Of a DNA stretch of 46,589 nucleotides, positions 24,463 to 32,359 are shown one piece after another; the first letter of the stretch is position 1; every line of letters begins with the position of its first letter. The notes below the pieces were generated by a model. That model was not told the origin of the DNA. It made no database searches and was given only the letters and a program-made list of their open reading frames with translations. A program made the position numbers and the translations under genes. The DNA comes from Fibrobacter sp. (GTDB lineage Bacteria; Fibrobacterota; Fibrobacteria; Fibrobacterales; Fibrobacteraceae), in the NCBI GenBank assembly GCA_017530965.1, contig JAFXLS010000062.1, forward strand, positions 1 through 46,589. Reading direction: 5' to 3'.

Positions 24463-25137
24463 TTAGTCCTTGACAGCGGCCACGCCCTTGAAGAAAAGGC
24501 AACGTGCGGCAAGCTTGTCCTTGACGGTTTTTGCATCGATGTTTTCGTCGATGATGGCGGCGGCATCGGCAAAGCAGCCGGTGCGTGCCATATCGGCATA
24601 GCCCGCTTCAGCAGCAGCGGTCTTGATGTCCTTGAGAAGGTAGCCGACAGGTTCCTCGGTTGCGTCGGCAATCGGGAAAAAGCCACCTTCGACGGCGTCT
24701 GCACCCTTGACATCTTCGGACTTATTGCCGATGGTGAGGGTCGCAGTCGTTTCGAGCGTGATGGTGGTGGAATCGGTACCAACAGCCTTGGCTTCGAGAA
24801 CCAACTTGCCGTTCGTAGTGTCGGCAGTCACGGTGAACTTCGTGTCGGCGGCTGCAGCGGTCACGACCTTTCCAAGCACGGCCGCAACAGTCGCGTCAGT
24901 GGAACTGACGTTGGCGACATAACTCGAAGAGCCAATCGTGAGAGTCACGGTCTTGTCGTCGGCGGCAGAGTAGGCAGACAGGGCGAAGGAATACTTAGCC
25001 TTTGCACCATCGCTCTCGACGTGTTCGACAAGGATGGTTCCGCGCTTGAGGTTCTGGTTCTTCCCGATTTTTACAGTTTCGCGCTGGATCGGGAATTCAC
25101 CAGCGATGTCGTTGTCAAATTTGAGTTCGTTGCTCAT
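24463..25137 (-). CDS. Head decoration protein D-like with inserted Ig-like domain
   Basis: The 224-residue protein is twice the usual ~110. Residues 1-48 (FPIQRETVKIGKNQNLKRGTILVEH) and 148-224 (GGFFPIADATEEPVGYLLKDI...CFADAAAIIDENIDAK...CLFFKGVAA) make up the lambda D-type trimeric decoration fold that stabilises the capsid. Residues about 50-147 are an inserted Ser/Thr/Ala-rich beta domain similar to the one in the tail sheath. The insertion would be displayed on the capsid surface. ATG 25137 follows the protease-scaffold gene by 3 bases. Confidence 0.85.
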   Translation of the reverse strand: MSNELKFDNDIAGEFPIQRETVKIGKNQNLKRGTILVEHVESDGAKAKYSFALSAYSAADDKTVTLTIGSSSYVANVSSTDATVAAVLGKVVTAAAADTKFTVTADTTNGKLVLEAKAVGTDSTTITLETTATLTIGNKSEDVKGADAVEGGFFPIADATEEPVGYLLKDIKTAAAEAGYADMARTGCFADAAAIIDENIDAKTVKDKLAARCLFFKGVAAVKD

Positions 25138-25140
25138 GAC

Positions 25141-25590
25141 TTACCCCTTGTTGAAAATTTTGGCGCTTACTTCAGCAGCCCATTCGGCATGCTTTTTAGA
25201 TTCGTCGGAAGCGGACGTATCAGAACCGCCGTGAACGGAATTCTGCGCAGCATTGCTCTTTTCAAGCGCTTCGATAGCGCGTTCCGTTTCGCTGGCTCCG
25301 GCAGGCTTTTTCTTGGCTTCGTCAAGTTCGGCTTTGACCTTCACAAGGTCTTCGGCCAGGGCCTTGATTTTTTCCTTGGCTTTCGCGAGCGCGAAAGCCG
25401 TCGCTTCGGCGACAGTCTTGTCGCCGTCGACGAATCCGGCCTTTTCTTCGCCGGTAATTTCGAGACCAGCAAAGACATCTTCGATGGAAGCAACACGGGC
25501 CTTGTAATCGGCGACAGCCTGGGCCTTGACGGCTTCCATATCCATAGCCTCGGGCTTTCCAGCTTCGGCTCCTTTATTGTTAGTTGCCAT
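25141..25590 (-). CDS. Scaffold protein from internal start (lambda Nu3-like, 149 aa)
   Basis: In-frame ATG 25590 is preceded by GGAGG with 7-nt spacing, better than most gene starts here. The product would be residues 282-430 of the protease frame, MATNNKGAEAG..., a helical, charged coiled-coil protein without the protease. In lambda, Nu3 is made exactly this way from within C and acts as the head assembly scaffold. Separate translation is inferred from the ribosome site. Confidence 0.7.
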   Translation of the reverse strand: MATNNKGAEAGKPEAMDMEAVKAQAVADYKARVASIEDVFAGLEITGEEKAGFVDGDKTVAEATAFALAKAKEKIKALAEDLVKVKAELDEAKKKPAGASETERAIEALEKSNAAQNSVHGGSDTSASDESKKHAEWAAEVSAKIFNKG

Positions 25591-26433
25591 AAAGGCACCT
25601 CCATTACTGATCCCTTGTCGTTTCATTTCTTCACAGACGTCATCAAGGGACATAACGCCGTCCGCAAGGTTAGCAGCGACAGCCTTGTCGCCGATAAACA
25701 CGCCTCCCTGGCCAAAATTCTTCTTTACATCTTCCGCAGTCGTGCCACGGTTACGGGCAACGGCGTCGATGAAAACTTCGGCAAGAGAGTTCAATTCTTC
25801 CTTAATCAGTTTCAGTCCTTCCGGGTCGTTCGGGTCCGGAGCCTTGTTCGGGCTCAAGTCAGAGACAACGACGGTCGTCTCGACGATAGACTTGCTGAAA
25901 TTCATGAATGCGCAAAGGACGCCGATAGAGCCGAGCGTTCCGTTGCTTGCCGTAAAAACTTTCTCGCAACTGGAACCCAGCCAGTAGGCGGCAGAGCACA
26001 TCATCCCGCCGGTGCGGGCGACAATGCCGTAAGGTTTCGATCCACGAGCATTGAAAATCTTGTCGGAAAGGTCGGAACACCCGCTTACTTCTCCACCCGG
26101 GCTGTTGATGTCGAAGAGGATTCCCTTTACCGATTCGTCGGCAAGGCATTCATCAAAAGCGGCCTCGATGCTGTTGTAGGTATCCTCATCGAAGTAATAA
26201 GACAGCCAGTTGCTACGGTAAGAAAGCGCACCGTCGACATGAATGACCGCAATGCCGTCATCGCGACGGGTGATGTTGTTTACCAGGTCGAGTTCGCCAT
26301 CGGGCTTCATTGCACCTTTCCAGTGTCCTTCGTCATCCACGAATTTTAGGTTCGTGGACGCAACGACATCGGCATCTTCCTTGCGGATAGCCAGGCGGGC
26401 GCTTAAAATTCGATTTAACATACTCTTCTTCAT
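25141..26433 (-). CDS. Capsid maturation protease (S49/lambda C-like) with scaffold tail
   Basis: The 430-residue protein carries an S49 (SppA-like) protease in residues ~55-275 with catalytic S147 (GGMMCSAAYWLG), catalytic K197 (SPNKAPDP), and the SPGGEV oxyanion/substrate strand at 111-116. The C-terminal ~150 residues are Lys/Glu/Ala-rich helix, the scaffold. Family: lambda gpC cleaves scaffold and portal in proheads. The whole layout, including an internal scaffold start at 25590, copies lambda C/Nu3. Confidence 0.92.
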   Translation of the reverse strand: MKKSMLNRILSARLAIRKEDADVVASTNLKFVDDEGHWKGAMKPDGELDLVNNITRRDDGIAVIHVDGALSYRSNWLSYYFDEDTYNSIEAAFDECLADESVKGILFDINSPGGEVSGCSDLSDKIFNARGSKPYGIVARTGGMMCSAAYWLGSSCEKVFTASNGTLGSIGVLCAFMNFSKSIVETTVVVSDLSPNKAPDPNDPEGLKLIKEELNSLAEVFIDAVARNRGTTAEDVKKNFGQGGVFIGDKAVAANLADGVMSLDDVCEEMKRQGISNGGAFMATNNKGAEAGKPEAMDMEAVKAQAVADYKARVASIEDVFAGLEITGEEKAGFVDGDKTVAEATAFALAKAKEKIKALAEDLVKVKAELDEAKKKPAGASETERAIEALEKSNAAQNSVHGGSDTSASDESKKHAEWAAEVSAKIFNKG

Positions 26434-26441
26434 TTTTTTAC

Positions 26442-27998
26442 CTACTGCAAAGCAGACTGTTCAGGATCATCGCTAGTAACACTGAAATTTTCCGTCTTGG
26501 ACACAGATCCAGGTTCGCCGATTCCGAGTTCCTTGCGCAAGGCAAGTTCGCTCGCATGGCCTTCGGCAACCGTCCTGTAATCGCCACCGTTAACCATTGC
26601 ACAAGCCATATCTCTGGAAATCAGCTGCTCGTCAATCTGCATCTTGATGGCCTCGGTTTCCTTTTTCGGATCGAGAAGGAACGCTGCATCGCCAATCCAG
26701 AGACACTGGCTCCACAACTTTCTCTTAATCGGATCATCGAAGAAACCCGGAGCGTCAATAATTCCCAGGAGCACGGCATTCGCAAGCCACTTTTCATAGA
26801 CAGGCTTGCAGAAATCAGCGACAAAGTTCATGCACATTTTCTTGAAAGTCTTCTGGCTTTCGAGAAGGGCCGCACGAACGGCGTTGTAACTGTTGTTGAA
26901 CTTACGGAGCACGACCTCGAAACTCACGCCAACAGCGGCCGCAGCCTCAGCAAAAATGCTTTCGACGAACGGCTGATAGTTGACATTCGGGCGCTGAGGA
27001 TTCAAACTGCTAATCTTTTGGCCCTGAGCTAAAGACCAAATTGCACCAGGTTTCATCTCCAAAGACGGCCGAGTGGCATCCGGAATTACGTTTCCGTAAC
27101 TATCAGTCCGTGTCTTTTCGACCCGCTCTTCTTCGGGAACATTCCCGTACAGCTCTTCGGCTTCGTCTGGCACGTTGTTTTCCAGGACAGCGGTAAAGCA
27201 TGCACTGATGACGGCCGCCATGAGTTCGGCATCCTGATAGCGCTCCTGTTGCTTGAGTTGGCAAATCACAGGAGCAAGAAGCGGAACGCCGCGACGCTGA
27301 TCCGTGCGGTCAGAGGTGAAAACGTGGATAACGTTCGGGTTACCAAACGCATCGAACGCAGGAACCCGAACGGAATCCACAAAATCGGTATAGTCATCAA
27401 AACTCCAAACAGGCTTCTGCGTAAAGTAGTAAGCCAGCGGAGCGTGATTCTTGTCGACCTCGATACCTTCGGCAAGCGCATCGGAATTCATCTGCCCGAG
27501 CGGGTTCTGGACGCGTTCGCCTTCGAGCAGTTTGATGTTCATTCCGTATGGAGCAAAATTCTTGTCGAAGCAAGAAAGCGCGAAGCAGTCGCCACCCAGC
27601 AGCGCTGTTTTCAGCGCGAGGTCCTGCAGCTGGAAAAAGTTGTTTGTCTTTTCGGCATCGCACTTCTTGTCGGTCGCCCAGAGGTTGAACAGGACCTTCG
27701 TCTTATTCGCCCACTTTTCAGCATCTTCACTTGTGAGCCCGAGCATTTCAGGCAGCATCAGGTTCGGCCGTGCCTTGATTCCAGTTCCGACGACATTCGT
27801 GTCAAAACTTGAAATCATCGCACGGCTAAACGTATTGTTCTGGAAGAGTTGACGGCTACGGCGACGCAAAATATCAAGGTCGGCAGAAATGTCGCGGTCG
27901 GCAGAACCATGCGGAGCATAGAACGCCCGGAGAGCTTCCGTTACAATCGAAGCTCCTTTCCAAGCAATTCCATAAGCACCAACAAGATTCTTTGCCAT
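26442..27998 (-). CDS. Portal protein (lambda gpB family, 518 aa)
   Basis: It forms the dodecameric DNA channel at one capsid vertex. Signs are AFYAPHGSADRDISADLDILRRRSRQLFQNNTFSRAMISSFDTNVVGTGIKA at the N-terminus, the EGERVQNP and GNPNVIHVFTSDRTDQRRGVPLLAPV core, and a helix (LRKFNNSYNAVRAALLESQKTFK) near residue 360. The length matches lambda B (533). ATG 27998 lies 5 bases after the W gene; the frame runs upstream to 28100 but would overlap W. Confidence 0.93.
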   Translation of the reverse strand: MAKNLVGAYGIAWKGASIVTEALRAFYAPHGSADRDISADLDILRRRSRQLFQNNTFSRAMISSFDTNVVGTGIKARPNLMLPEMLGLTSEDAEKWANKTKVLFNLWATDKKCDAEKTNNFFQLQDLALKTALLGGDCFALSCFDKNFAPYGMNIKLLEGERVQNPLGQMNSDALAEGIEVDKNHAPLAYYFTQKPVWSFDDYTDFVDSVRVPAFDAFGNPNVIHVFTSDRTDQRRGVPLLAPVICQLKQQERYQDAELMAAVISACFTAVLENNVPDEAEELYGNVPEEERVEKTRTDSYGNVIPDATRPSLEMKPGAIWSLAQGQKISSLNPQRPNVNYQPFVESIFAEAAAAVGVSFEVVLRKFNNSYNAVRAALLESQKTFKKMCMNFVADFCKPVYEKWLANAVLLGIIDAPGFFDDPIKRKLWSQCLWIGDAAFLLDPKKETEAIKMQIDEQLISRDMACAMVNGGDYRTVAEGHASELALRKELGIGEPGSVSKTENFSVTSDDPEQSALQ

Positions 27999-28003
27999 AA
28001 GCC

Positions 28004-28231
28004 CTAATGCGGAATCGACGCGACACAAAACGCCTTGCCACGACGTAAACCCTTCGCCGTGGCAAGACGACCTAACCACAAGTCCAACTGTTTCTGACAA
28101 CTATCCACAGACGCCCTGCTCAAGGAACGACCACCAATGGAATAACTCTGCGCTTCCAACGCTTTAGCAAGAGCCGCCTTAGCAGAAGCGACCATTTCTT
28201 CGCAGAGTTCGACAGGGTACAATTGAGCCAT
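28004..28231 (-). CDS. Head-tail joining protein gpW-like (75 aa)
   Basis: The small helical-hairpin protein has the W pattern: LCEEMVASAKAALAKALEAQSYSIGGRSLSRASVDSCQKQLDLWLGRL. In lambda, W fits between A and B and seals the portal. Here it lies next to the portal gene but is separated from terminase by two other genes. A TATTTT hexamer ends 6 bases before its ATG 28231, with the late motif upstream, so it heads a late transcript and may be leaderless; GGTG close to the ATG is a weak ribosome site. Confidence 0.8.
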   Translation of the reverse strand: MAQLYPVELCEEMVASAKAALAKALEAQSYSIGGRSLSRASVDSCQKQLDLWLGRLATAKGLRRGKAFCVASIPH

Positions 28232-28237
28232 AGCACC

Positions 28238-28279
28238 AAAATAGCCTTAATGCAATAGCTAACGGCGTTTTTGGTAACA
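28238..28279 (-). promoter_or_regulatory. Putative late promoter 2 (W-portal-capsid unit)
   Basis: TGTTACCAAA (28270-28279, minus strand) is followed after 26 bp by TATTTT (28238-28243). It lies in the 141-bp gap between the W gene and the divergent membrane-protein gene. Confidence 0.6.
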
Positions 28280-28337
28280 CAATAATTTCAATGCGTCAAC
28301 CGGCAAAACCTTACTTTAACTTGGATTAACTTTTTAT

Positions 28338-28366
28338 TTGCCTTTTTGGTTAATTTTGGTTATATT
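28338..28366 (+). promoter_or_regulatory. Promoter for leaderless gene 28373-28672
   Basis: TTGCCT 28338-28343, a 17-bp spacer and TATATT 28361-28366, followed by 6 bp and the ATG at 28373. The predicted transcript starts on the A of that ATG. Confidence 0.7.
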
Positions 28367-28372
28367 ATGGGT

Positions 28373-28672
28373 ATGGAAAAGCAGAATAAAAGGCTCTTAT
28401 CGAAAGAAACCCTTTTTACCGAATGGGTGTTTTTCTGCGCTTACTGGGGAACATTTGCCATTGCCTGGCATTTTGCGTCGTATATCGAAACAATGGTTCC
28501 CGGGAAATCCATTCTTTACGAATCAAACTGGCTAGTTCCAATCGCGTCAATATACATGTATTTCATGGGCGCTTACGTCGTGTTCATGGACAAAGCACCA
28601 GACCGAATACCCGTCATTTCTCGGTTTGCAAAGCTTTTTTGTAAGCCGAAAAAAACGCCCCCGCAATGTTAG
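28373..28672 (+). CDS. Two-helix membrane protein (99 aa), moron-like, against the late operon
   Basis: This is the only rightward gene inside 27 kb of leftward virion genes. Two membrane helices are visible: FTEWVFFCAYWGTFAIAWHFAS (about residues 15-36) and VPIASIYMYFMGAYVVFM (about 54-72), with a basic C-terminal tail (RFAKLFCKPKKTPP). It has its own sigma70-like promoter and predicted leaderless mRNA. ATG 28367 two codons earlier would be upstream of the transcript start. Its 3' end overlaps the convergent gene 28614-29312 by 59 bp. Likely expressed in the lysogen; superinfection exclusion is a guess. Confidence 0.7.
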   Translation: MEKQNKRLLSKETLFTEWVFFCAYWGTFAIAWHFASYIETMVPGKSILYESNWLVPIASIYMYFMGAYVVFMDKAPDRIPVISRFAKLFCKPKKTPPQC

Positions 28673-29312
28673 CCTTGCAAATCTGGCGGACAAGTTTCTG
28701 CCATCCCCATCGCGCCGGAACGACCACTTTCGGATAAAGTGCGTACAGCCATTCCAGATCGCGCGTCCCTGCGATGTGACGGGCGATAAAGCGCACGCCA
28801 TCGGTGCGCTCCATCTCGAACGGATGGTATTTCGAAGCGCTCTTGCGGGCAGACGGCCTGTTTTCCGCGTATCTACGGCCATTGCGAACCCTGGAACGGC
28901 GCTTGTTCTTTTTGGCATCAGCAATCAGCGCCGAAACATAGTAGCCCGGTTTCACCGACCCCTTCGATGTCAACCCGCCCTTCTCGGTAACGCCAGGGCG
29001 CGGCACCGCGACACCCTTTCCCGGCTTTGCAACCTTGTCGCCACCATATTCCTGTCGGGCCATGAACAGTTTGTCCATGTAAATCGACGCGAACTGCTTG
29101 TTCTTTTCCGCCTTATCGATGCGGATGAGGTTCGGCAACCCCTTTGAGCGCATTGTGAACTTTTTCGGGTAGTCTTCGATAAGGGCCTTGCGCGCCTTGA
29201 ACGCGACAGAGTTTATCGCTTCCTTCATGGCATACGGCAGTTGCTTCTCACGAACATCGCGCACTCCTTTTAGCAGCTTATCGACATTGCACGTCACATG
29301 AAAATCCATCAT
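28614..29312 (-). CDS. Putative minor tail/tail-completion protein (gpZ-like)
   Basis: The 232-residue basic protein has KQLPYAMKEAINSVAFKARKALIEDYPKKF, a helix pattern shared by phage tail-completion proteins of the gpZ/HK97-gp10 kind, and a Lys/Arg-rich middle (KKNKRRSRVRNGRRYAENRPS). ATG 29312 overlaps the terminase stop. In lambda the Z gene follows FII; here the gene lies between large terminase and W. The name is tentative; a packaging accessory is an alternative. Confidence 0.55.
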   Translation of the reverse strand: MMDFHVTCNVDKLLKGVRDVREKQLPYAMKEAINSVAFKARKALIEDYPKKFTMRSKGLPNLIRIDKAEKNKQFASIYMDKLFMARQEYGGDKVAKPGKGVAVPRPGVTEKGGLTSKGSVKPGYYVSALIADAKKNKRRSRVRNGRRYAENRPSARKSASKYHPFEMERTDGVRFIARHIAGTRDLEWLYALYPKVVVPARWGWQKLVRQICKANIAGAFFSAYKKALQTEK

Positions 29313-31195
29313 AGTTTCACTCCTTGGCTCACCACAAAGCCTTTTCGGATAGGAATCTTCTTTGCCGGATTCCTGGTATAGCTCTTTCCGGAATCGGCCA
29401 GCTTGTCAACATCTATCCCGACCAGGTTGATTGCCGCACGGGCATACACTCGACAGTCGAGCGGCTCGTTTCTATCATATATTTTTTCGTAGGAATAAGT
29501 CAAGAACCCGCGACTCATGTGTGACTTTTTCACTTCGGATTCGGCGAGCTGCTTGAAATGTTCCTGATTGTAGGCATCTTTCATCGGGAAATGGCAATAT
29601 CCGGGGCCCGGTTTTTCGAACGTAAGCACATTGAAGAACCAGTCCTTGATTGTATCGGTACCAACGGTAATCAGCTTCGCATTCTCTGCAGAGGACTTTT
29701 TCGTGGATCCGGGGCGACTAATAACGGGACTGTTAGGGCCACGCGCACCGATGCTCGCATATATACGCCGCCATTCCCGCTTTGCGCAATACTTGTACAC
29801 GGCCGTGGTCTTGTGGCCGCCCGAGTCCACAAGGGCCGCAGCCACATACAGCCGCGTACCGTCAGCCTTGGCATAGCTCGCGTTAATCAGGATGTCGTCA
29901 AGAGTTTCCCACACGTCATCCTGGTTCGGGTTGCCCGGAATAATCATGTAGTCGATGCTCCAGCTTTCGAGCCCACGGCCCCACCCTACAATTTCGCATT
30001 CCAGGCGGTCATCCTGCGTATCGACACCCGCAGTCAAGATTACCGCACCGTCAGGGACCTCGCAACCGTAATTTTCACGACGCAGGAGCAGTTCGGAGAA
30101 ATCGTGGCGGACCTGGTTTTCTTCGTCCCAGGCACGGCCTTCCACGTTGTTGGTCCACACCTTCAGCTTTTGCGGGTCGCCCTGCGCTTCCAAAAAATCG
30201 ATAACGATTTCTTCCCAAGAATACCACCCGAGCGGGCTATAGAACGCGCCCAAATGGTAGCTCGGGTAAGCCCCATTCGGGTTAGTGGGCACCCACTGCC
30301 CCTGTGCCATCAGTTCCGTCTTTCGCCATTCCTGGTATTCGCCACCGCAATGCGGACACTTCATGCGCACGGTAAACGGCAAGTGGTTTCCGGAAGAATC
30401 CTTGTCCCACACCATGTTCTTTAATTCCCACACGTGAAGCTCACCGCAATGCGGGCATGGCACGTTGTAGTAGCGCTGGTCGCCTGTCTCGAACTTCTTG
30501 GTGATGCGGCACTTGCCCTTGATGGTCGGCGTCGAGTTCCAGAAGCGCTTTCGGCGCGGAAAGTTCGTCGTTCTGCGCTTCACCAGGTCGCACGGGTCGC
30601 CTTCGCCGTTGCAGTCCAGCGGCCAACCCGAGATTTCGTCACAAAGAACAACCTGCAGGGGCTTCGAGCGCAGCTGCGAAGCGGATCCACCTGAACCGAG
30701 AAAGAAGATGCCACCCGGATACTCCTTGCAGCCGGCCGTGTCGCCCGTAAAATACTGGTCCATCTTCATCGCGGTAAATGTCGGAGCCAATCTTTGGCGT
30801 TCGAAATCTGCGGCGGCATCGTCAGTAGTCTGGTAAAGGCCAATCGGGCACGGGCTTTGCAGCATGTAGTAGAGAGCCGTGTTAATCATGCATTCCGTTC
30901 CGCCGACCTGCGAGCCTTTCATAAAGGCCACATCGCTGCAGGGGCTCTGCGGGCTAAGCATGTCCATGATTTCGACCAGGTAAGGCGTGCGCTCATTGGT
31001 CCACTTGCCCTTCGAAGCGGACGCCTCGCCCGCCAAGAGTCGGTTTTCTGCAGCCCACTGGCTAATCGTCTGATCTTTGGGCGGCGTGAGCCCCTGAATC
31101 AACCCGCCAAGGCAGAAATCCACGTTGCCTGTATAAGGCAGCGTGTTCTCGAATTTTTGCGCAACGGCAGTCGGTTCTGTCAGCTGTTCAGACAT
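29309..31195 (-). CDS. Terminase large subunit (lambda GpA family)
   Basis: The 628-residue packaging ATPase-nuclease is close to lambda A (641). The Walker-A-like loop is KGSQVGGT at residues 93-100, in the GpA style without a classical GKT. SGWPLDCNGEGDPCDLVKRRTTNF, the Cys4 zinc-like pair CPHCGELH and CPHCGGEY, and the nuclease start TAGVDTQDDRLECEIVGWG are present. Family members cut at cos. The gene overlaps the small subunit by 1 base. Confidence 0.95.
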   Translation of the reverse strand: MSEQLTEPTAVAQKFENTLPYTGNVDFCLGGLIQGLTPPKDQTISQWAAENRLLAGEASASKGKWTNERTPYLVEIMDMLSPQSPCSDVAFMKGSQVGGTECMINTALYYMLQSPCPIGLYQTTDDAAADFERQRLAPTFTAMKMDQYFTGDTAGCKEYPGGIFFLGSGGSASQLRSKPLQVVLCDEISGWPLDCNGEGDPCDLVKRRTTNFPRRKRFWNSTPTIKGKCRITKKFETGDQRYYNVPCPHCGELHVWELKNMVWDKDSSGNHLPFTVRMKCPHCGGEYQEWRKTELMAQGQWVPTNPNGAYPSYHLGAFYSPLGWYSWEEIVIDFLEAQGDPQKLKVWTNNVEGRAWDEENQVRHDFSELLLRRENYGCEVPDGAVILTAGVDTQDDRLECEIVGWGRGLESWSIDYMIIPGNPNQDDVWETLDDILINASYAKADGTRLYVAAALVDSGGHKTTAVYKYCAKREWRRIYASIGARGPNSPVISRPGSTKKSSAENAKLITVGTDTIKDWFFNVLTFEKPGPGYCHFPMKDAYNQEHFKQLAESEVKKSHMSRGFLTYSYEKIYDRNEPLDCRVYARAAINLVGIDVDKLADSGKSYTRNPAKKIPIRKGFVVSQGVKL

Positions 31196-31908
31196 CAGTC
31201 TAAAAAGTTCTCCGGAGTGCGGTCGCTCAAGTCCTTGAGCACCGTAATCGATTCCTTACGGATGATTTCACCGATTTCGTGGTTAGAGTCCTTCATGGCC
31301 ACGCGCAGCTTTTCAGCCTCGATTCCGGACATGCTTAACTGCTCCTGGATATGGCCAACAATCTTCGGAGCAAGCTGCACGTACATGTTCATGACCTTTT
31401 CCTGGATCATGGCTCCAATCTGGTAGGCCTTCAGGAACACCGTCTGCTTGTCGACAAGGCGACCTTCAAGTTCGTCGGCCTTAAACTTGGCGACTCTGGC
31501 GTTATGGAACTCTTTTTCCGCTCTCGAAACTTCAAATTCCTGGCGTTCCTGCATCACGGATCCGAAATCAATTCCCTGGACAGGAGCCGAAACGGGCTTC
31601 GGGGCCTGCGGATTCTCGTTGCCAAGGATGTGGGCAGTCGCCTGGGCATCGATGTTGTCGTAACCGGCGGCCATTTGCCCGCGAGTCGGAGTAGTGACCT
31701 TGCTGCGGTCCTTCTTGAGCGTCCACTGCTGCGCCGAAACCACCTTGTGGTAGCACTTTTCACCACGCGAATTCCGGAAAGTGTCGAGCCGTCCCTTGGC
31801 GGTCGCCTTCGATACTGCCGCACCAGAGACACCGATCTGTTTGGCAAACTGGGCCCCTGTTTCAAGTTCTTCGTCCGTGTATGAATGTTTGTGGCGTTGG
31901 TAGTCCAT
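31195..31908 (-). CDS. Terminase small subunit (Nu1-like)
   Basis: The 237-residue DNA-recognition subunit has residues 15-60 as a winged helix (GAQFAKQIGVSGAAVSKATAKGRLDTFRNSRGEKCYH), then a linker, and a long helix (QERQEFEVSRAEKEFHNARVAKFKADELEGRLVD) for oligomer and large-subunit contact, the plan of lambda Nu1. ATG 31908 has AGAGG upstream. Repeated TTAACC motifs begin 2 bases upstream and extend 450 bp, a good candidate for its binding region. Confidence 0.88.
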   Translation of the reverse strand: MDYQRHKHSYTDEELETGAQFAKQIGVSGAAVSKATAKGRLDTFRNSRGEKCYHKVVSAQQWTLKKDRSKVTTPTRGQMAAGYDNIDAQATAHILGNENPQAPKPVSAPVQGIDFGSVMQERQEFEVSRAEKEFHNARVAKFKADELEGRLVDKQTVFLKAYQIGAMIQEKVMNMYVQLAPKIVGHIQEQLSMSGIEAEKLRVAMKDSNHEIGEIIRKESITVLKDLSDRTPENFLD

Positions 31909-31909
31909 T

Positions 31910-32359
31910 GTTAACCTCTAAACCAAGATTAACCGAAAACGCCGTTAAAGAGTTAATTTTGGTAACACGAAAAAATCACCCGGCAACCCGGGACCCCGTT
32001 AACCCACCCGAAAATCTCAAAAAGTTGGATTCAAAGTCGCGCGCGCCCCCCCATTGGAGCTCCGCAAGCTGGAGCAACCCTTTTTGACGGGGGGCCTGGG
32101 GCGGGGGCGGGCGCCCCTGGACTTGATTAACTTTGAGCTTAACCGATTAACCAACGCAAAGCGGAGAGACCCGCCCACGTACCGCCGAAGCACGCGCAAA
32201 AGCGCACAGTTGAACGGCTTGCGACGATTAACCACGCACGACCCATAAACCGCACGGACGGTTAAGATAGAGGTTTACAGCGCACGCGACGACGCCGGAA
32301 CAACGGCGTTAACCCACACGAACGGGGTTGGGGCCCACCCCTGCGTTAACTTGTTAACC
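31910..32359. repeat. Cluster of TTAAC[C/T] repeats
   Basis: Copies of [ACG]TTAAC[C/T] start at 31910, 31928, 31998, 32125, 32138, 32145, 32226, 32308, 32345 and 32353, against a GC-rich background. Two are extended as CGTTAACCCAC followed by a CGAA (31997 and 32307). Five contain the palindrome GTTAAC. They probably bind a phage protein; small terminase (cosB), ParB-like protein or replication initiator are the candidates. Confidence 0.65.
31926..31967 (-). promoter_or_regulatory. Putative late promoter 1 (terminase unit)
   Basis: TGTTACCAAA (31958-31967, minus strand) is followed after 26 bp by TAATCT (31926-31931), about 18 bp before the small-terminase ATG. It shares spacing with the promoters at 28238, 17696 and 14793. 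Confidence 0.6.

Noticed and set aside
23032-26349. 1105-codon open frame on the plus strand
   Set aside because: It is the antisense of gp37-like, joining, capsid, decoration and protease genes, all of which are clear family members. Codon bias of those genes removes stops from the opposite strand.
12360-31908. Mu-type transposable phage
   Set aside because: Despite the Mu-like tail there is no MuA/MuB-type gene, and a tyrosine integrase with attP is present.
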